Under the pieces are notes generated by a model. The model was not told the origin of the DNA and searched no databases. It worked only from the letters and a program-made list of their open reading frames with translations. A stretch of DNA of 64,000 nucleotides from Labia minor (taxonomy: Eukaryota; Arthropoda; Insecta; Dermaptera; Spongiphoridae), in assembly GCA_963082975.1 (NCBI GenBank), contig OY720348.1, forward strand, positions 56,695,564 through 56,759,563, read 5' to 3'. The position numbers and the translations under genes were made by a program. This document shows positions 53,558 through 64,000 of this stretch, one piece after another (position 1 is the stretch's first letter; every line of letters begins with the position of its first letter).

Positions 53558-54085
53558 ATCTTATTATTCTAGCAATATTTGTATTTTTGAAATATTAAAC
53601 CGCTCGAAGGATTTTTTTGAAATTCACACCATAGATAATTTATATAAAGAAAAATCGATCTGTGTGTATTGGTTTCAGACACGAAAAAAATCATCTTTGC
53701 TAGTTTTTTCTTAATTTAAAACAGAAATTTGAATAATAAAAAATGACGCCGAACAATTCCAGACAGCACTTCTTTAGATACAAAATATTATAATATAAAT
53801 AAAATAAAATTAAAAATATTTATTTTAATAATATTTTGTAATCAAATTACAAAATATATATTATATTATACCCACAGATTATACTTTTCTGTCTTTCAGT
53901 GGATTAATACGTACTTTTAAGGGCTGTATGTTTTAGGACTATTTTATTTTCAATTTATGTTCTTTTTTAAATTATTTAAAATTGTTTGATATATTTTGTC
54001 GTTTATTTATTTTAAATTTTGTTCATAGTTCATAAGGAATAATTTTTTTTAAAAGTACCGAGTGGCGGTTCGGTGAACCAGGTAC
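53558..54085 (+). repeat. family B copy
   Basis: tatcttattattctagcaat ... cgatctgtgtgtattggttt ... gtggcggttcggtgaaccag-gtac. The TGACGTCA is degraded to tgacgccg here. Confidence 0.82.
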
Positions 54086-55494
54086 TTAATAATTATATTC
54101 TTAAATTGTTAGAAAGAGAGAGAGAAAGTGAGATATTATATGAATCTATATTAAATTAAATTAATAAATATATTCTTTTATAGAAAGTATACAAATCTTT
54201 TAACTAATAAATATATGTAAATAACTACATATTTATCAAAATAAAAATTGATTAAAATAATAACAATGATATATTGAAACATAAATAAAACTTAAGTACA
54301 AATAATATAATTATAGGTGTATTACGTTTTATATACATATAATCTAATAAAAAAAAAATAAATAAAAAAATATGAAGATAAAAAAAGGAGGAAAAAAAAA
54401 TTTCTCTCTAATTTCTGTCTAATGAATCTCGGTGAGGTCAGATCTCTTGCTTTGTTGCCCTCCCTGTTGGCCAATTCTCCAGAAATAGCTCTGGTTTGTT
54501 TCATTTCTCCTTTTGGCCAAAAAGTTTCAATAGTGCCGGAGGGGTTTCATCTACCATTCAACTTAAAAAATTGTATTCATAATTTTTTTTTTTTTTTTTT
54601 TTTTTTAATCAATTAATTCATGCTCCCGGGCCACTTAATTTTCATAAATGAATAAAAACATTATTATTATAAATATTATAATATTATAATTAGGAACATC
54701 ATGAAAAATTAATGTGTTTCTGTTTATAAATTATTTATTTACAAATTAAAAATTAAATATCAATTAATATTTTCAAATCGTTCATTGATGATTTATATAC
54801 TTTTTAATAAAATTTTAATTCAATTAATATAATTTTCATAGAAAATATTTTCTTTTATTTTTTAGCTTTTTAAAAGGTTATAAATTGGTTGAGTTCAATT
54901 TTAAATTGATCCATTTAACTGGTAAAATATTATTATTTTGGTATTTCTTTATAAATTTCTTTATTTATTTATCTAGTTATTTATTTTTGGAGATGTTTTA
55001 GTCTTTTTTTTTTGATCTAAGTAATTCACATGGGGAACTAATGGCCTATCTGTGCCCCGGCTCAATTCATTTTAAATATCTTTCTTGTTGAATAAATAAT
55101 AATTATCATATATATTCAAGGGAAAATATTATTTAAAAAAATTGATTAACTTAAGGATCAAAATCAATTCATGGATGGTGTGGACGAATCTGATAAAATG
55201 CTATACTCATTCTTATTGCATGGTGTTTGTGTAGGAAAACACGCGTTTGTAAATAATTTGTCTTCATTCTTCATATACTTTCTATAATTTTCTTGTCAAT
55301 AAATATGTTGTATTCAATTTCTGTGTTTTTATTATCATAGTATAAAATGAAGAGAACGTTGAAAAAATTATGAATATTGGAGTATTGTAACGGAAATGGT
55401 GAATATTTCTCTTGTTCATATAAATTATCTATAAAAATGCACTTTTTTACTGGCATTTTTCACATATATCGGTAAAATATGTATAAAAAGGTTA
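54086..55494. other. AT-rich sequence with two small blocks
   Basis: 54415-54560 is a balanced block (gatctcttgctttgttgccc, gtgccggaggggtttcatc) with no recognised product on either strand. 55010-55075 resembles repeat I at 34340. A T-run is at 54584-54606. Confidence 0.4.
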
Positions 55495-55797
55495 ATAAAT
55501 TCGTAATTTGATTACAAAATATTATTAAAATAAATATTTATATGATTTTATTTTATATTTTGTATTTATATAAGGTCTGACGTAGTTGTTGGTGTCATTT
55601 AAATTTACTATTTTAAATTAAAAAATATACTAATAAAGATGATTTTTCCTGAGGCTGAAACCAATACAGATCGATTTTTCTTTATAAAAATTATCTATGG
55701 TGTGGGTGTGAATTTCAAAAAAATCCTTAGAGGGGTTTAATATATCAAAAATATAAATATATATATATATACAATTTGCTGATATAATAAGATAAGA
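55495..55797 (-). repeat. family B copy, 5' half
   Basis: taatttgattacaaaatatt ... aaaccaatacagatcgattt ... gctgatataataagataaga; no hairpin end. Confidence 0.78.
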
Positions 55798-55892
55798 TAT
55801 ACATACCCTTGAAATCAATTTGAAGTCAATTATAGTTAGCTTAGTCATTGAATAGACAATCTATTCAATTAAATTAAATATTATATATTTTT

Positions 55893-55955
55893 ATAAACTT
55901 GACGCGATTTGAACACTCGACCTCAAGAGATCTAAATAACCATTGAGCTACGCTC
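55893..55955 (-). repeat. tRNA-like sequence, probably a SINE head or tRNA pseudogene
   Basis: The minus strand reads gagcgtagctcaatggttat (D-arm/box A-like) and gagtgttcaaatcgcgtc (T-arm/box B-like). The T-stem mispairs at two positions by eye and the acceptor stem is not convincing, so I do not call a functional tRNA. Confidence 0.4.
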
Positions 55956-56043
55956 ATTAAAAGTAAATCAAAAATAAATATCAAGTAAAAGTAAATGACA
56001 ATTTGTAGATATTAGATTGTTAAAGCTTGGGGGTTGTTTTTAT

Positions 56044-56186
56044 TTATAAGGGAATTTTTTGTAAATAAAACCACATATTGATATTTTATTTTTAATTTAT
56101 TCAAAAACACAAAAAATACACAACGTTTCGATTCCAGAAGGAGAAAAATATCAATATATAGTTTTATTTACAAAATTCCCTTATAA
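56044..56186. mobile_element. palindromic MITE, intact small member
   Basis: 143 bp with inverted ends of about 42 bp (ttataagggaatttttt-gtaaataaaac / gttttatttacaaaattccc-ttataa) around acacaacgtttcgattccag. The arms match those of 46911-47043 and, apart from A-to-G changes, those of 17078-17300. Confidence 0.8.
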
Positions 56187-56349
56187 ATTTCAATTTATAT
56201 TATATTATATAGTGTTATAGAGTGGTGTTTACCAGTTACAGAACTTCTTGTAAATTATTTACCTGGAATGAACAAATTGGTTTCTTGATTTTAAATTACC
56301 ACAATTGTTCTATCCGATAATTAATAAAAATAGATACAATGGCATGTCT

Positions 56350-56580
56350 AATGTAGATATGTGGGTGGTGGTTAGAATACCACGACCGATAAGTGTTACG
56401 CCTCCCTGCCGAGTCCATTCCCAGGCGGCGGTGGCCTGGATTATTTAATTCCGGCTACAAATCAATGGTTGATAACGGTTCTCCAAGTTAAAGGTCAAGT
56501 GTGAATCACTCGGACAAACACACCTCGGCCAGTGACTCTCTCCCTTTCCAAATGAGCCATTATCATTATCCACATCCACC
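56350..56580 (+). mobile_element. SINE-like element
   Basis: gggtggtggttagaatacca and gccgagtccattcccaggcg are box A/B-like at tRNA spacing; then cggctacaaatcaatggttg, a (t/c)cggac...cggccagtgactctc stretch and an A-run (56588-56612) as tail. A head-body-poly(A) layout, no copy elsewhere in the window. Confidence 0.45.
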
Positions 56581-56626
56581 CCCTCCCAAAAAAAAAAAAA
56601 AAAAAAAAAAATAATAAAAAAAAAAT

Positions 56627-57189
56627 CTGGAGTGTCTCCACTCGTCTATCTCGCAAATTTGAATTAGATTAATTAACATATATTATATTTAAATTTAATT
56701 TAATTAATTAAATTATAAATTAAAATTAATAAATAATATTTATTAAACCAGCGCGGGTTTGGCTCTTTGTTGATGGCACCAAGTCACGTGCTGGCGCTTG
56801 ATTTGCAGTCGATTTAAATAATTCCGGTACATTCAGTGATTCAATCAAGATATAATTCTATATAGAGAAGTTTTATACAATTTTTAATCAAGTGAAAAAT
56901 GATCAAACATATATCTTTATTTTTACGGTCACTTTAGAGGAAAAAAAATCAATACGTTGTATGTAATGACCCTCTTCTCGTTGAGCTACATTTCTCAAAA
57001 GTTGATAGAAAACTACGAATTTTGAATAATGCCCGTATACCAAATTTCATTATTCTAGCTCAAACCGTTTTTACGTAATCTTGTCTACCTTAATGAAAAT
57101 GACTCAGGGACCTTCAAAACGTATAAAAACATCAAAATCTCGAAATCGAAAATTTTCGTGATCGCAATACTATCTCTGGCGAGATAATA
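56627..57189 (-). repeat. family A, full-length copy
   Basis: ctggagtgtctccactcg-tctatctcgc through gatcgcaatactatctctgg-cgagata. The best antisense example; the (TG)n microsatellite is absent. Confidence 0.88.
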
Positions 57190-57749
57190 AAAAACAGTAG
57201 ATAAGTAAGAAATTTCACACTTGACTGATTTGATGTTTAAATTACAATTCGTAAGTTAATCACATCGGTTATTTGTAACAAAATGCAAAAAAAAAAAAAA
57301 ATAATATCCAATTATCGTTTATCGTTATATAATAATGAAATTATACTTTCATTAAAAAAAAATAAAAAAAAAAAAAAAATAAGTTTTAATTATCAATTTT
57401 TAAATAATAATTTCATTAAGAATTGATTCCGTTTTTATTGTGAAAAAAAAAATATTTGGAATGAGAATTAGAATCGTTACTGTATTGAAATTAATATATA
57501 TATATACAAGATAAAAATGAGGTGTAATTATATAATCAAGGTAGGGAAAATATTTGATGTTTCAATTCTCTATTTGGAACTAATGAATCTGTCAGAGTGG
57601 ACCAACAAGAGAGCATCAATACCGATTATAGCCCCCCTCCACCCCTTCGGTAGGGGGTAAATATTTTAATAAATAATTACCATTAATTCTTGATCGTTTT
57701 ACATTATTTAATTTTCTATTGAATGAGAAAACTACTGAAATATTTTTTT

Positions 57750-57785
<36 letters not shown>

Positions 57786-58569
57786 ATAATTTATATATAA
57801 TTTATTCAAACTGAAGTCTTTTGATGTTTTAACAATTAACATATAATGTTAAAATTATAATCGCTTGTATATATTACTAGTACATATATATATATATTAT
57901 AAAATTATAATATAAATACATGTATTAACAATATAATTTATATGCATCTATTTTTCTATAGTATACTTATATTTTCATAAAAAATTCAAAATAATAAAAA
58001 AAAACTATTTAAATATTTAATTATTCATTTTCAATAGTAAAAAAAATACTAATTAGTTAAAGAATTTAATTTATTATTAAGAAATTTTGTTTTTGTCATA
58101 AATTTGATATCTTTTCAAAGAATATAAAAATAAAAATAAAATTAAATAAATATATATGTATATATAAATATTTTAATATTAAAAGTAATTAGTATAGTAA
58201 TTTTTTTGGAAATTTTAATATAGCTATATAATATCTAGATATATATATATATAATATATAATTTTAATATATAAAAAAACAATAGATTTTATCTTTTAAA
58301 AATAAATTCGATTTAATATTTATTTTTATTATTAATATTAAAAATAATATTAATGTCTTATAATGAGAAAGGAGTTTGATAAGCAATTTCTTTGAAAAAT
58401 AATATTAATAATAAATTAAATAATAAAAAAAATAATATTTTTTTTTCATATTTAGTATGCATTCATTAGTGAATATGACAGGACGCTATGTAACCTAAAT
58501 CTGCGTTGTTTGGTAATTATTAACTACATATTTTAATTATTCACTTTAATTATTAACTATCTATTTAAC
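57190..58569. other. AT-rich sequence with simple repeats
   Basis: (TA)n at 57750-57780, A-runs at 57290 and 57353-57380. A small stem accccttcggtaggggg is at 57635-57655. No gene seen. Confidence 0.45.
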
Positions 58570-58850
58570 ACTGTGGCTCTACGGAACTCGAAAGTTCTTG
58601 GCCGCAGCAACCACATTTCTCCAAGTGTCCCTATCCTGGACCACTACCATCCAACTTGTACCTTCTCCTATCTCTCTCAATTCCTTTTATAAATTATCCA
58701 CCCAACGCGTCCCTGGGCTTCCAAGCGTATATTTTCCAATCGGTCTCCCCACCAATTTATTTTTCGCCATTCATTTCTCTCCCATTCTAGCCACCTCCCC
58801 TGCCCATCGCAGCCTTCTCGATAACCCTAACTATTTCTGGAGATGCATAG
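58570..58850 (-). pseudogene. LINE ORF2 C-terminal tail, longest copy
   Basis: The minus strand reads RRLRWAGEVARMGE (from about 58815, the RWxGHVxRM motif), KLVGRPIGKYTLGSPGTRWV (GxxGxRxxGRPxxRW), DNL then a stop, KELREIGEGTSW, VVVQDRDTWRNVVAAAKNFR and a final stop. This arrangement ends many insect LINE ORF2 proteins, after the RT. Two in-frame stops interrupt it and the RT is missing. A forward open frame of 106 codons over the same segment is a shadow. Confidence 0.75.
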
Positions 58851-59153
58851 AGGTCATGCGATTCCACACTTTTATAATAATAACTAATATAAGCTGTAAT
58901 TTAATGTACCATATATAATAAATTTGAAATTCTTCTGGAATAATTCTTTTTTTTCTAGTTCTATTCAATTTTGGTTTAATTCGTATTTGAATTTTTTTAA
59001 TGATTGTTTTCTAGTTGCTCATAATTTAAAATAATATATAATATATATGTTATATTCAATATAAAAGGTTCTTGTAGGCCCTAGGCGCGTTGTAATAATA
59101 TAATATTCCAATAGAGAGATGCTAGAAAAATAAATATTATATTATTTTAATTA

Positions 59154-59184
<31 letters not shown>

Positions 59185-60586
59185 CATATCGATTTAATAT
59201 ATTATTTATGAGATAATTTATATATATAATTAGTAAAATAAAAAGAAAAAATAATTATATAATTTTAAAAAATATTTAAAAAAAAAAAAAAGATGAAACA
59301 AGTAATAATATAAAAACTTAAAACTGCTAAGACTACAATTAAATTATTAAAAATTATTTGAAAATAAAATAATAATTTTTTTGCTTAATTAATTAATTAT
59401 TAATTAAATGAATTAATTAATATCTGAAAAAAATTGTATTAACATCAAAAGTTGAAAAAAGTGAATAAATAAAAAGTTTTTTTTTTAACGATTGAAAATG
59501 TTTACAAGAAAATTTTTATAAATTTAAAGAGAATGTTACCTAATAGTAGAAAATTAATAAAAATAAATTAATTATACAATGAAAAAATGGAATAAAACAT
59601 AATATTAATTTTTCAATATATTATAGAATATAATAATAATCAAGGGTAGCGGGTAGAATCTTCTTTACACAATTCCAATAAAAAAGATTTCTACTTCAGG
59701 GAGTAGCGTCCCTGCCCTCACGTGAGCTCATGATTTTATCACTCTCTTCTTATGTGGAAAAATCATGTCATTTATCCTTGGGCTTTGAAAATATCCCTTT
59801 AATAGGATTAGTCTATATTTTCCTAAACAAAGTAAGACATATAGAAAATAAGGTTATCATGAGCGGATCATGTGATTTATGAATTTATGGATTGTATTAT
59901 ATGAATATGAGGCGTGGTCAATGACTTAAAAGAACGAATATAGTTTCATGGTGAATGGGTTAAGAATATAAAAATATATACGAGGGAATTGGGAGAAGAT
60001 ATGAATTAAATAAATGTAACTCAATGCTCACTAGTCTCAAACAACAACTTAAATGAGGTTCTTTTCTCAAAGAAAATTTACTAATATTTCTATTTGTAAA
60101 ATAAAATGATTGATTGTATAGTTAAAATATTTTTAGTGATATGACAGTACTAATTACATTTTGATATTGGATATCGAGTTGGATTTTATCATATAATTAG
60201 ATAGAATTTGATTAAAATTGGAAAACTTTTTAATTTGGTATTTTATTTTCATTCTAAAGAATAAATATTTCTATCAATTCTCTTAAAATATATTCAAGGA
60301 TGTGATAAGGGTTGACATTTGTTGAAATTTTATCAATTTAATATATCAAGAGTTAATGAATATTTTATTTTATTGAAATTTATTGAAATTTATTTTATTT
60401 TATATTATTTTTATAAAATTGAATAAATTAACGAGACAGGAGTGATAAAAGTAAACTTGGAAATAATTTTATATCCTTAATTTATTTTTATTTATTTTTT
60501 TTTTTTTTTTGACACAATTATATCTTTTAACGAAATTAATTTGATATTTATTTATTCATTTGCTAAATTTAGTTGATGGTCCCTTG
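58851..60586. other. AT-rich sequence
   Basis: A/T-rich; 59640-59790 has a balanced block with a ctacttcagggagtag hairpin (59690-59705). No gene seen. Confidence 0.4.
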
Positions 60587-60910
60587 AGGTGACAAAGGGC
60601 TATTTTCTAGCGAGAAGTTGCCAATCGACGTTTGCTATAATCTCCCCCACCATATCAACTAATTGCCTGATTCTATTTCTCTCAAGTGATTCTAACCCTA
60701 CGTTTCTTTAGGGAACTCTAAAATAAGCTTGGAACCCTCTTTTTTTTACTCCCTCTTGGCTCTTAATTCTGTTCAGATGCCTCTTTGTGGTTGAAATGCT
60801 TAGCGGCAAAGTCTACTCCGTTCTTTCTCTTTCCTTTGTGTATTCTCTCACTACTACAAATCAATTCTAAATTACTAAAATTTTAAATTAACTATCGATT
60901 TTTTTTTTTT
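60587..60910. repeat. repeat block including repeat J, copy 2
   Basis: 60787-60903 matches 51251-51366. The upstream part (60590-60785) is balanced in composition. Its antisense contains a LERNRIRQLVDMVGEIIAN-type frame but no family is recognised. Confidence 0.5.
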
Positions 60911-60997
60911 TTGGTTTACAAAATAAAACGCATCCCATATTTGAATGCATAAATAACAATATTCCTTGTCATTACTACTCGTATCTATAATATAAAA

Positions 60998-61826
60998 TAT
61001 CTGGAACATGGAGCTATCGCTCGACTCTTTAAAAAATATTGATATACAATTCTTTAATTATTTATTACAATTATTAAATGTTACATCATTGCATCAATCT
61101 GATTAAAATGAATGGAACTTGGGGTCCTCAATAATAATAAATAATACTAATAATTATTAAATAATATTTTAGTGAAAAATTATTAAAAATTATAAAACTA
61201 TCTCTAAAAATTAATTAATAAAAGAACAATGAATAAATAAATATAAATTAGTAATTTAATAAAAAATAAACACAAAAATAAATTTTAAAAAATATAAAAT
61301 TAACTAATAAAAATTTATAAGAATTAACAAAAAATTAAAAGACAAAACATTAAAAAATTTCAAATATTTGAGAGAAAAAAATAACAAAACTTATATTTAA
61401 TGTTTTCAAGACAAATACCAAGCCTTATTTGTTTTTTTTATTTTTGAAAGAGATTAATAAATATATTTTATTAAAATAAATATTTTTAATTTTATTTAAT
61501 AAATTTCAAAATATTTTAAATATAAAAAAAATATTAATACAATATCATTTAAAATCATTAAATGGCAAGAGGCACATTTGCAATATGGATGATGTCATTT
61601 GTGACGTAATAAAAATTTAAATTAAGAAAAGACTAACAAAGATGGTTTTTCCTGAGGCTGAAACCAATACAGATCGATTAGTCTTTATAAATATTAACTA
61701 TAGTGTGAATTTCAAAAAAATCTTTCGAGCTGTTAATTAATAAATTAATTCAAAAATATATAAATATATATACACATATATATACAAATATATATACATA
61801 CAATTTTTTTTAGTATAATAAGATTA
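60998..61826 (-). repeat. family B, longest uninterrupted copy
   Basis: tctggaacatggagctatcg through tttttttagtataataagat. It serves as the reference for the interrupted copies at 33229-33968 and 45067-47345. Confidence 0.85.
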
Positions 61827-62230
61827 AAGGGTAACTCATTATGAATTTTACAACTACAATCAAATGTATTATAATTATTTATTGAGATCGGATACATATT
61901 TAGTTTCTATGTAATTATATTATTAAACACTAAAAGTATTTCTAACAAATAATTTAAATTTCAAAATGTAAAGTGTTTTTTCTACATTATAAAGCCGCGG
62001 CTCTATTCTGTGAAAATTTTTTAAGAATATAACAAATTTGTCTGGGAATATTAATAAATACGCTAGGAGGGGAATTATAATAAATATCTTCCCCTTTCCA
62101 CTATTCTTATCTTGTAATCATTCCTGTCACTATTTCCACACAAAATTATTCAAATATATAAATTTTTATATCTAATAATTATTTATATCATTTATTAAAG
62201 AAAAAAATATAATATAATATTGAAGTGTTA
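61827..62230. other. AT-rich sequence
   Basis: No gene or repeat recognised. Confidence 0.4.
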
Positions 62231-62800
62231 TTTTGGGGGCAGTAAGGTAAAATAGTAAATAATAAAATTTTATAAAATCATAATATTGAACATTTTATTT
62301 AAATTTAAGTGTGTTATTTGAATATATAAAAAAAAGGGTTTGATGGATGAATATTAGGTGGAAAATTGGTCGCAACACGGGTGTAATGGTAGCACTTTGG
62401 AAGAGTAAATCCAACTTCAGGGTGTTTCTTTCTTTTTGGAAGGGTGGAGAATTGTATGATAGTGATGTGTGTCGAGTACAGATGGTTTCTGGCGAAGGCG
62501 GCTTGAACAGGTGGTCCCGTGGAGACACAGCGCTGGACCGTGATATTGAGATTCGGTCCGATTATAGATGGTGTCAGCCCATGCTTCAGGACTCTGCTTC
62601 ACCTGTCCCCTCCTTCAGGACTCTCCTCTGTCAACTCTTTTTCTGGACTCCCTTTTTGGACTGCCTGTCGACAGCTCTCAACCGCTTGGCTCAGGCCTGG
62701 TTTTCCCCTTCTTCTTCATTTCTCCTCCCAGGCACCCAATGAAATTTACGATTTGGATGCAAATCAGGGAGGGTTTTTACTTGACCCAGCTTAAAAGAAT
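62231..62800. repeat. repeat G, copy 2
   Basis: Aligned with 21231-21815 along its length. The two copies differ by small indels and the length of the ggactg-type internal repeats. Confidence 0.8.
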
Positions 62801-63644
62801 TTCTGGCAACACTATTCTTGTACAAAATTCCTATTAAATAGCCTTTTCTTCATAAAAAACTATTTTAAAGTTGTTTCTCAAGGAATTTTATACAAACAGA
62901 ATTTTCACAAGAAACCCTATGATTAAAATTTCATTACAATATTAATAGACAATATTTATCAAATATCCGAATATAATCTAATTTGAAATAAATAAATAAT
63001 AAAAATAAAAATTGATTTTAAAATTCATATATAATATGATGACAATTTCGAAGTTCAGAAGGATATAGGTATATAGGTATATACAATTTTTACAAGTATT
63101 ATATAATTTGATAAATTTTATATTAATATATTAATGGAAATAATATTAATGATTCTTCAATTATAATTGTTTATTTTATTATTATATTGCTAACTTCATA
63201 GACATTTGTTTTTGTTTATATGTTGAAAGTTAAATGAATATCAAAGAGAATTCTTTTTAAATACCAAATAATTAATATTTATATAAATGTTAATAATGAT
63301 AATTATTATTTATATATAAATATATATAATGTTTTCCAAAGCTACATTGAATGATTGTAATGTTTTGATTTGGACATTTATTGACACCTGTTATATATTA
63401 TTTTAATTATGGAAAAAACAATTAAAATGATTTTTCTTTTTAATGAAACCTACCCATATCTACGCTTCACCTCAAAAACTCCCCTTTACGTGAATTTCAC
63501 AAAAATTATTGTGCACAATTTTGCTATTCTAATAAGATTAGATATATTAAATAGATATCGGAGACTGTTTTCGATTTCTATAAATAATTACAAATGATAG
63601 AAGTTGTAAGAATTCTTCATGTAATTTATTGATATAAAATTATA
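62801..63644. other. AT-rich sequence
   Basis: No gene supported; the 62-codon frame at 63409-63597 has no recognisable domain. Confidence 0.4.
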
Positions 63645-64000
63645 TATACACGAGGGTAATTCATTAAGTAAAAAGACAAAAAAATCTTATAATTTTAAAA
63701 CTATTCATTGAATGTGCCAAATCTTTTCAAGGGTGTTAGTTGGCAACCTTGCTCTGATCAGCTGTTTCGTCATTTTATATCAACCTAACCTCAAAATTTT
63801 AAGTTCCTCATGGAAAGTCCATTAGATAATTGCACCTTAGAAGAGCACCGCTCTGTAGATTTTTAGTCGCAGAAAGTAAACCCAAGTGAAATTTTTTCTA
63901 GAATGTTGAAGGTAAAAGTTGTATGAACCTTTCGAATTTTTACAATTGGGTTGATCGATTTATAATGGCCGAACAAGTATATATATATATATATAGAGAG
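63645..64000 (+). mobile_element. mariner transposon, 5' end, running off the window
   Basis: Starts with a typical mariner terminus (acacgagggtaattcattaa). After an untranslated stretch, an ATG at 63810 opens MESPLDNCTLEEHRSV, the start of a mariner transposase N-terminal helix-turn-helix region, followed by NPSEIFSRMLKV. A TAG at about 63864-63866 and further stops (63924) break the frame, so this copy is dead at its N-terminus. It is a different subfamily from 7926-8564. Confidence 0.7.

Noticed and set aside
55893..55955. Functional tRNA gene
   Set aside because: Box A and B-like words are present, but the T-stem mispairs and no convincing acceptor stem is seen; a SINE head or pseudogene is more likely.
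57635..57655. Histone-type or terminator hairpin
   Set aside because: A single short GC stem without histone-type flanks or any adjacent gene.
58598..58918. 106-codon forward frame
   Set aside because: Shadow of the antisense LINE tail, whose motifs (RPIGKYTLG, QDRDTWRN) are convincing.
62347..62837. Several forward frames of 89-131 codons
   Set aside because: They overlap repeat G in different frames and the other copy does not preserve them; only composition keeps them open.

Overview
The window looks like intergenic or intronic DNA of an AT-rich animal nuclear genome, most likely an insect or other arthropod. The reasons are: no dense ORFs, long A/T and (TA)n tracts, AG/GT splice-like signals, BEL/Pao and jockey-like retrotransposons, mariner and hAT transposons, tRNA-derived SINEs, and an initiator-type promoter candidate. 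The species cannot be named from the sequence. Almost everything that can be recognised is a mobile element or its debris. Host sequence is limited to one convincing coding exon candidate (13450-13578, + strand, N-terminus of a possibly mitochondrial protein), one promoter/first-exon candidate (30601-30745) and one weak exon candidate (about 50660-50812).

Layout. 0-9 kb: dispersed families A, B and C (named here), small palindromic MITEs, a SINE split by two hAT elements that used the same 8-bp target, and an internally deleted mariner. 9-14 kb: complex unique sequence, a 47/48-bp minisatellite derived from a LINE coding tail, LINE tails, and the host exon. 14.57-20.49 kb: a complete BEL/Pao LTR retrotransposon with apparently identical 775-bp LTRs, 5-bp target duplications and a decayed pol; it contains a palindrome whose two arms are both saturated with A-to-G changes on the sense strand. 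20.5-38.6 kb: MITEs, B copies, SINEs (one carrying a LINE endonuclease piece), R1/LOA-like LINE debris and the promoter candidate. 38.67-43.30 kb: a 4.6-kb jockey-like LINE with an 11-bp target duplication and a 5' inversion of the twin-priming type, inserted at the edge of a deleted mariner-like element. 45.07-47.35 kb: a B copy interrupted by a second, 5'-truncated jockey LINE and a 133-bp MITE-related insert. 48-64 kb: more A, B and C copies, SINEs, LINE tails, a second copy of repeat G, and the 5' end of a mariner running off the window.

No operon-like cooperation exists. The functional relations are parasitic: autonomous LINE, LTR and transposase elements and the non-autonomous copies that use them. 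The most notable observation is the A-to-G hypermutated hairpin inside the BEL element. It is best explained by ADAR-type editing of double-stranded retrotransposon RNA that was then reverse-transcribed and fixed in the genome. All family letters (A-J), counts and identities were derived by eye.
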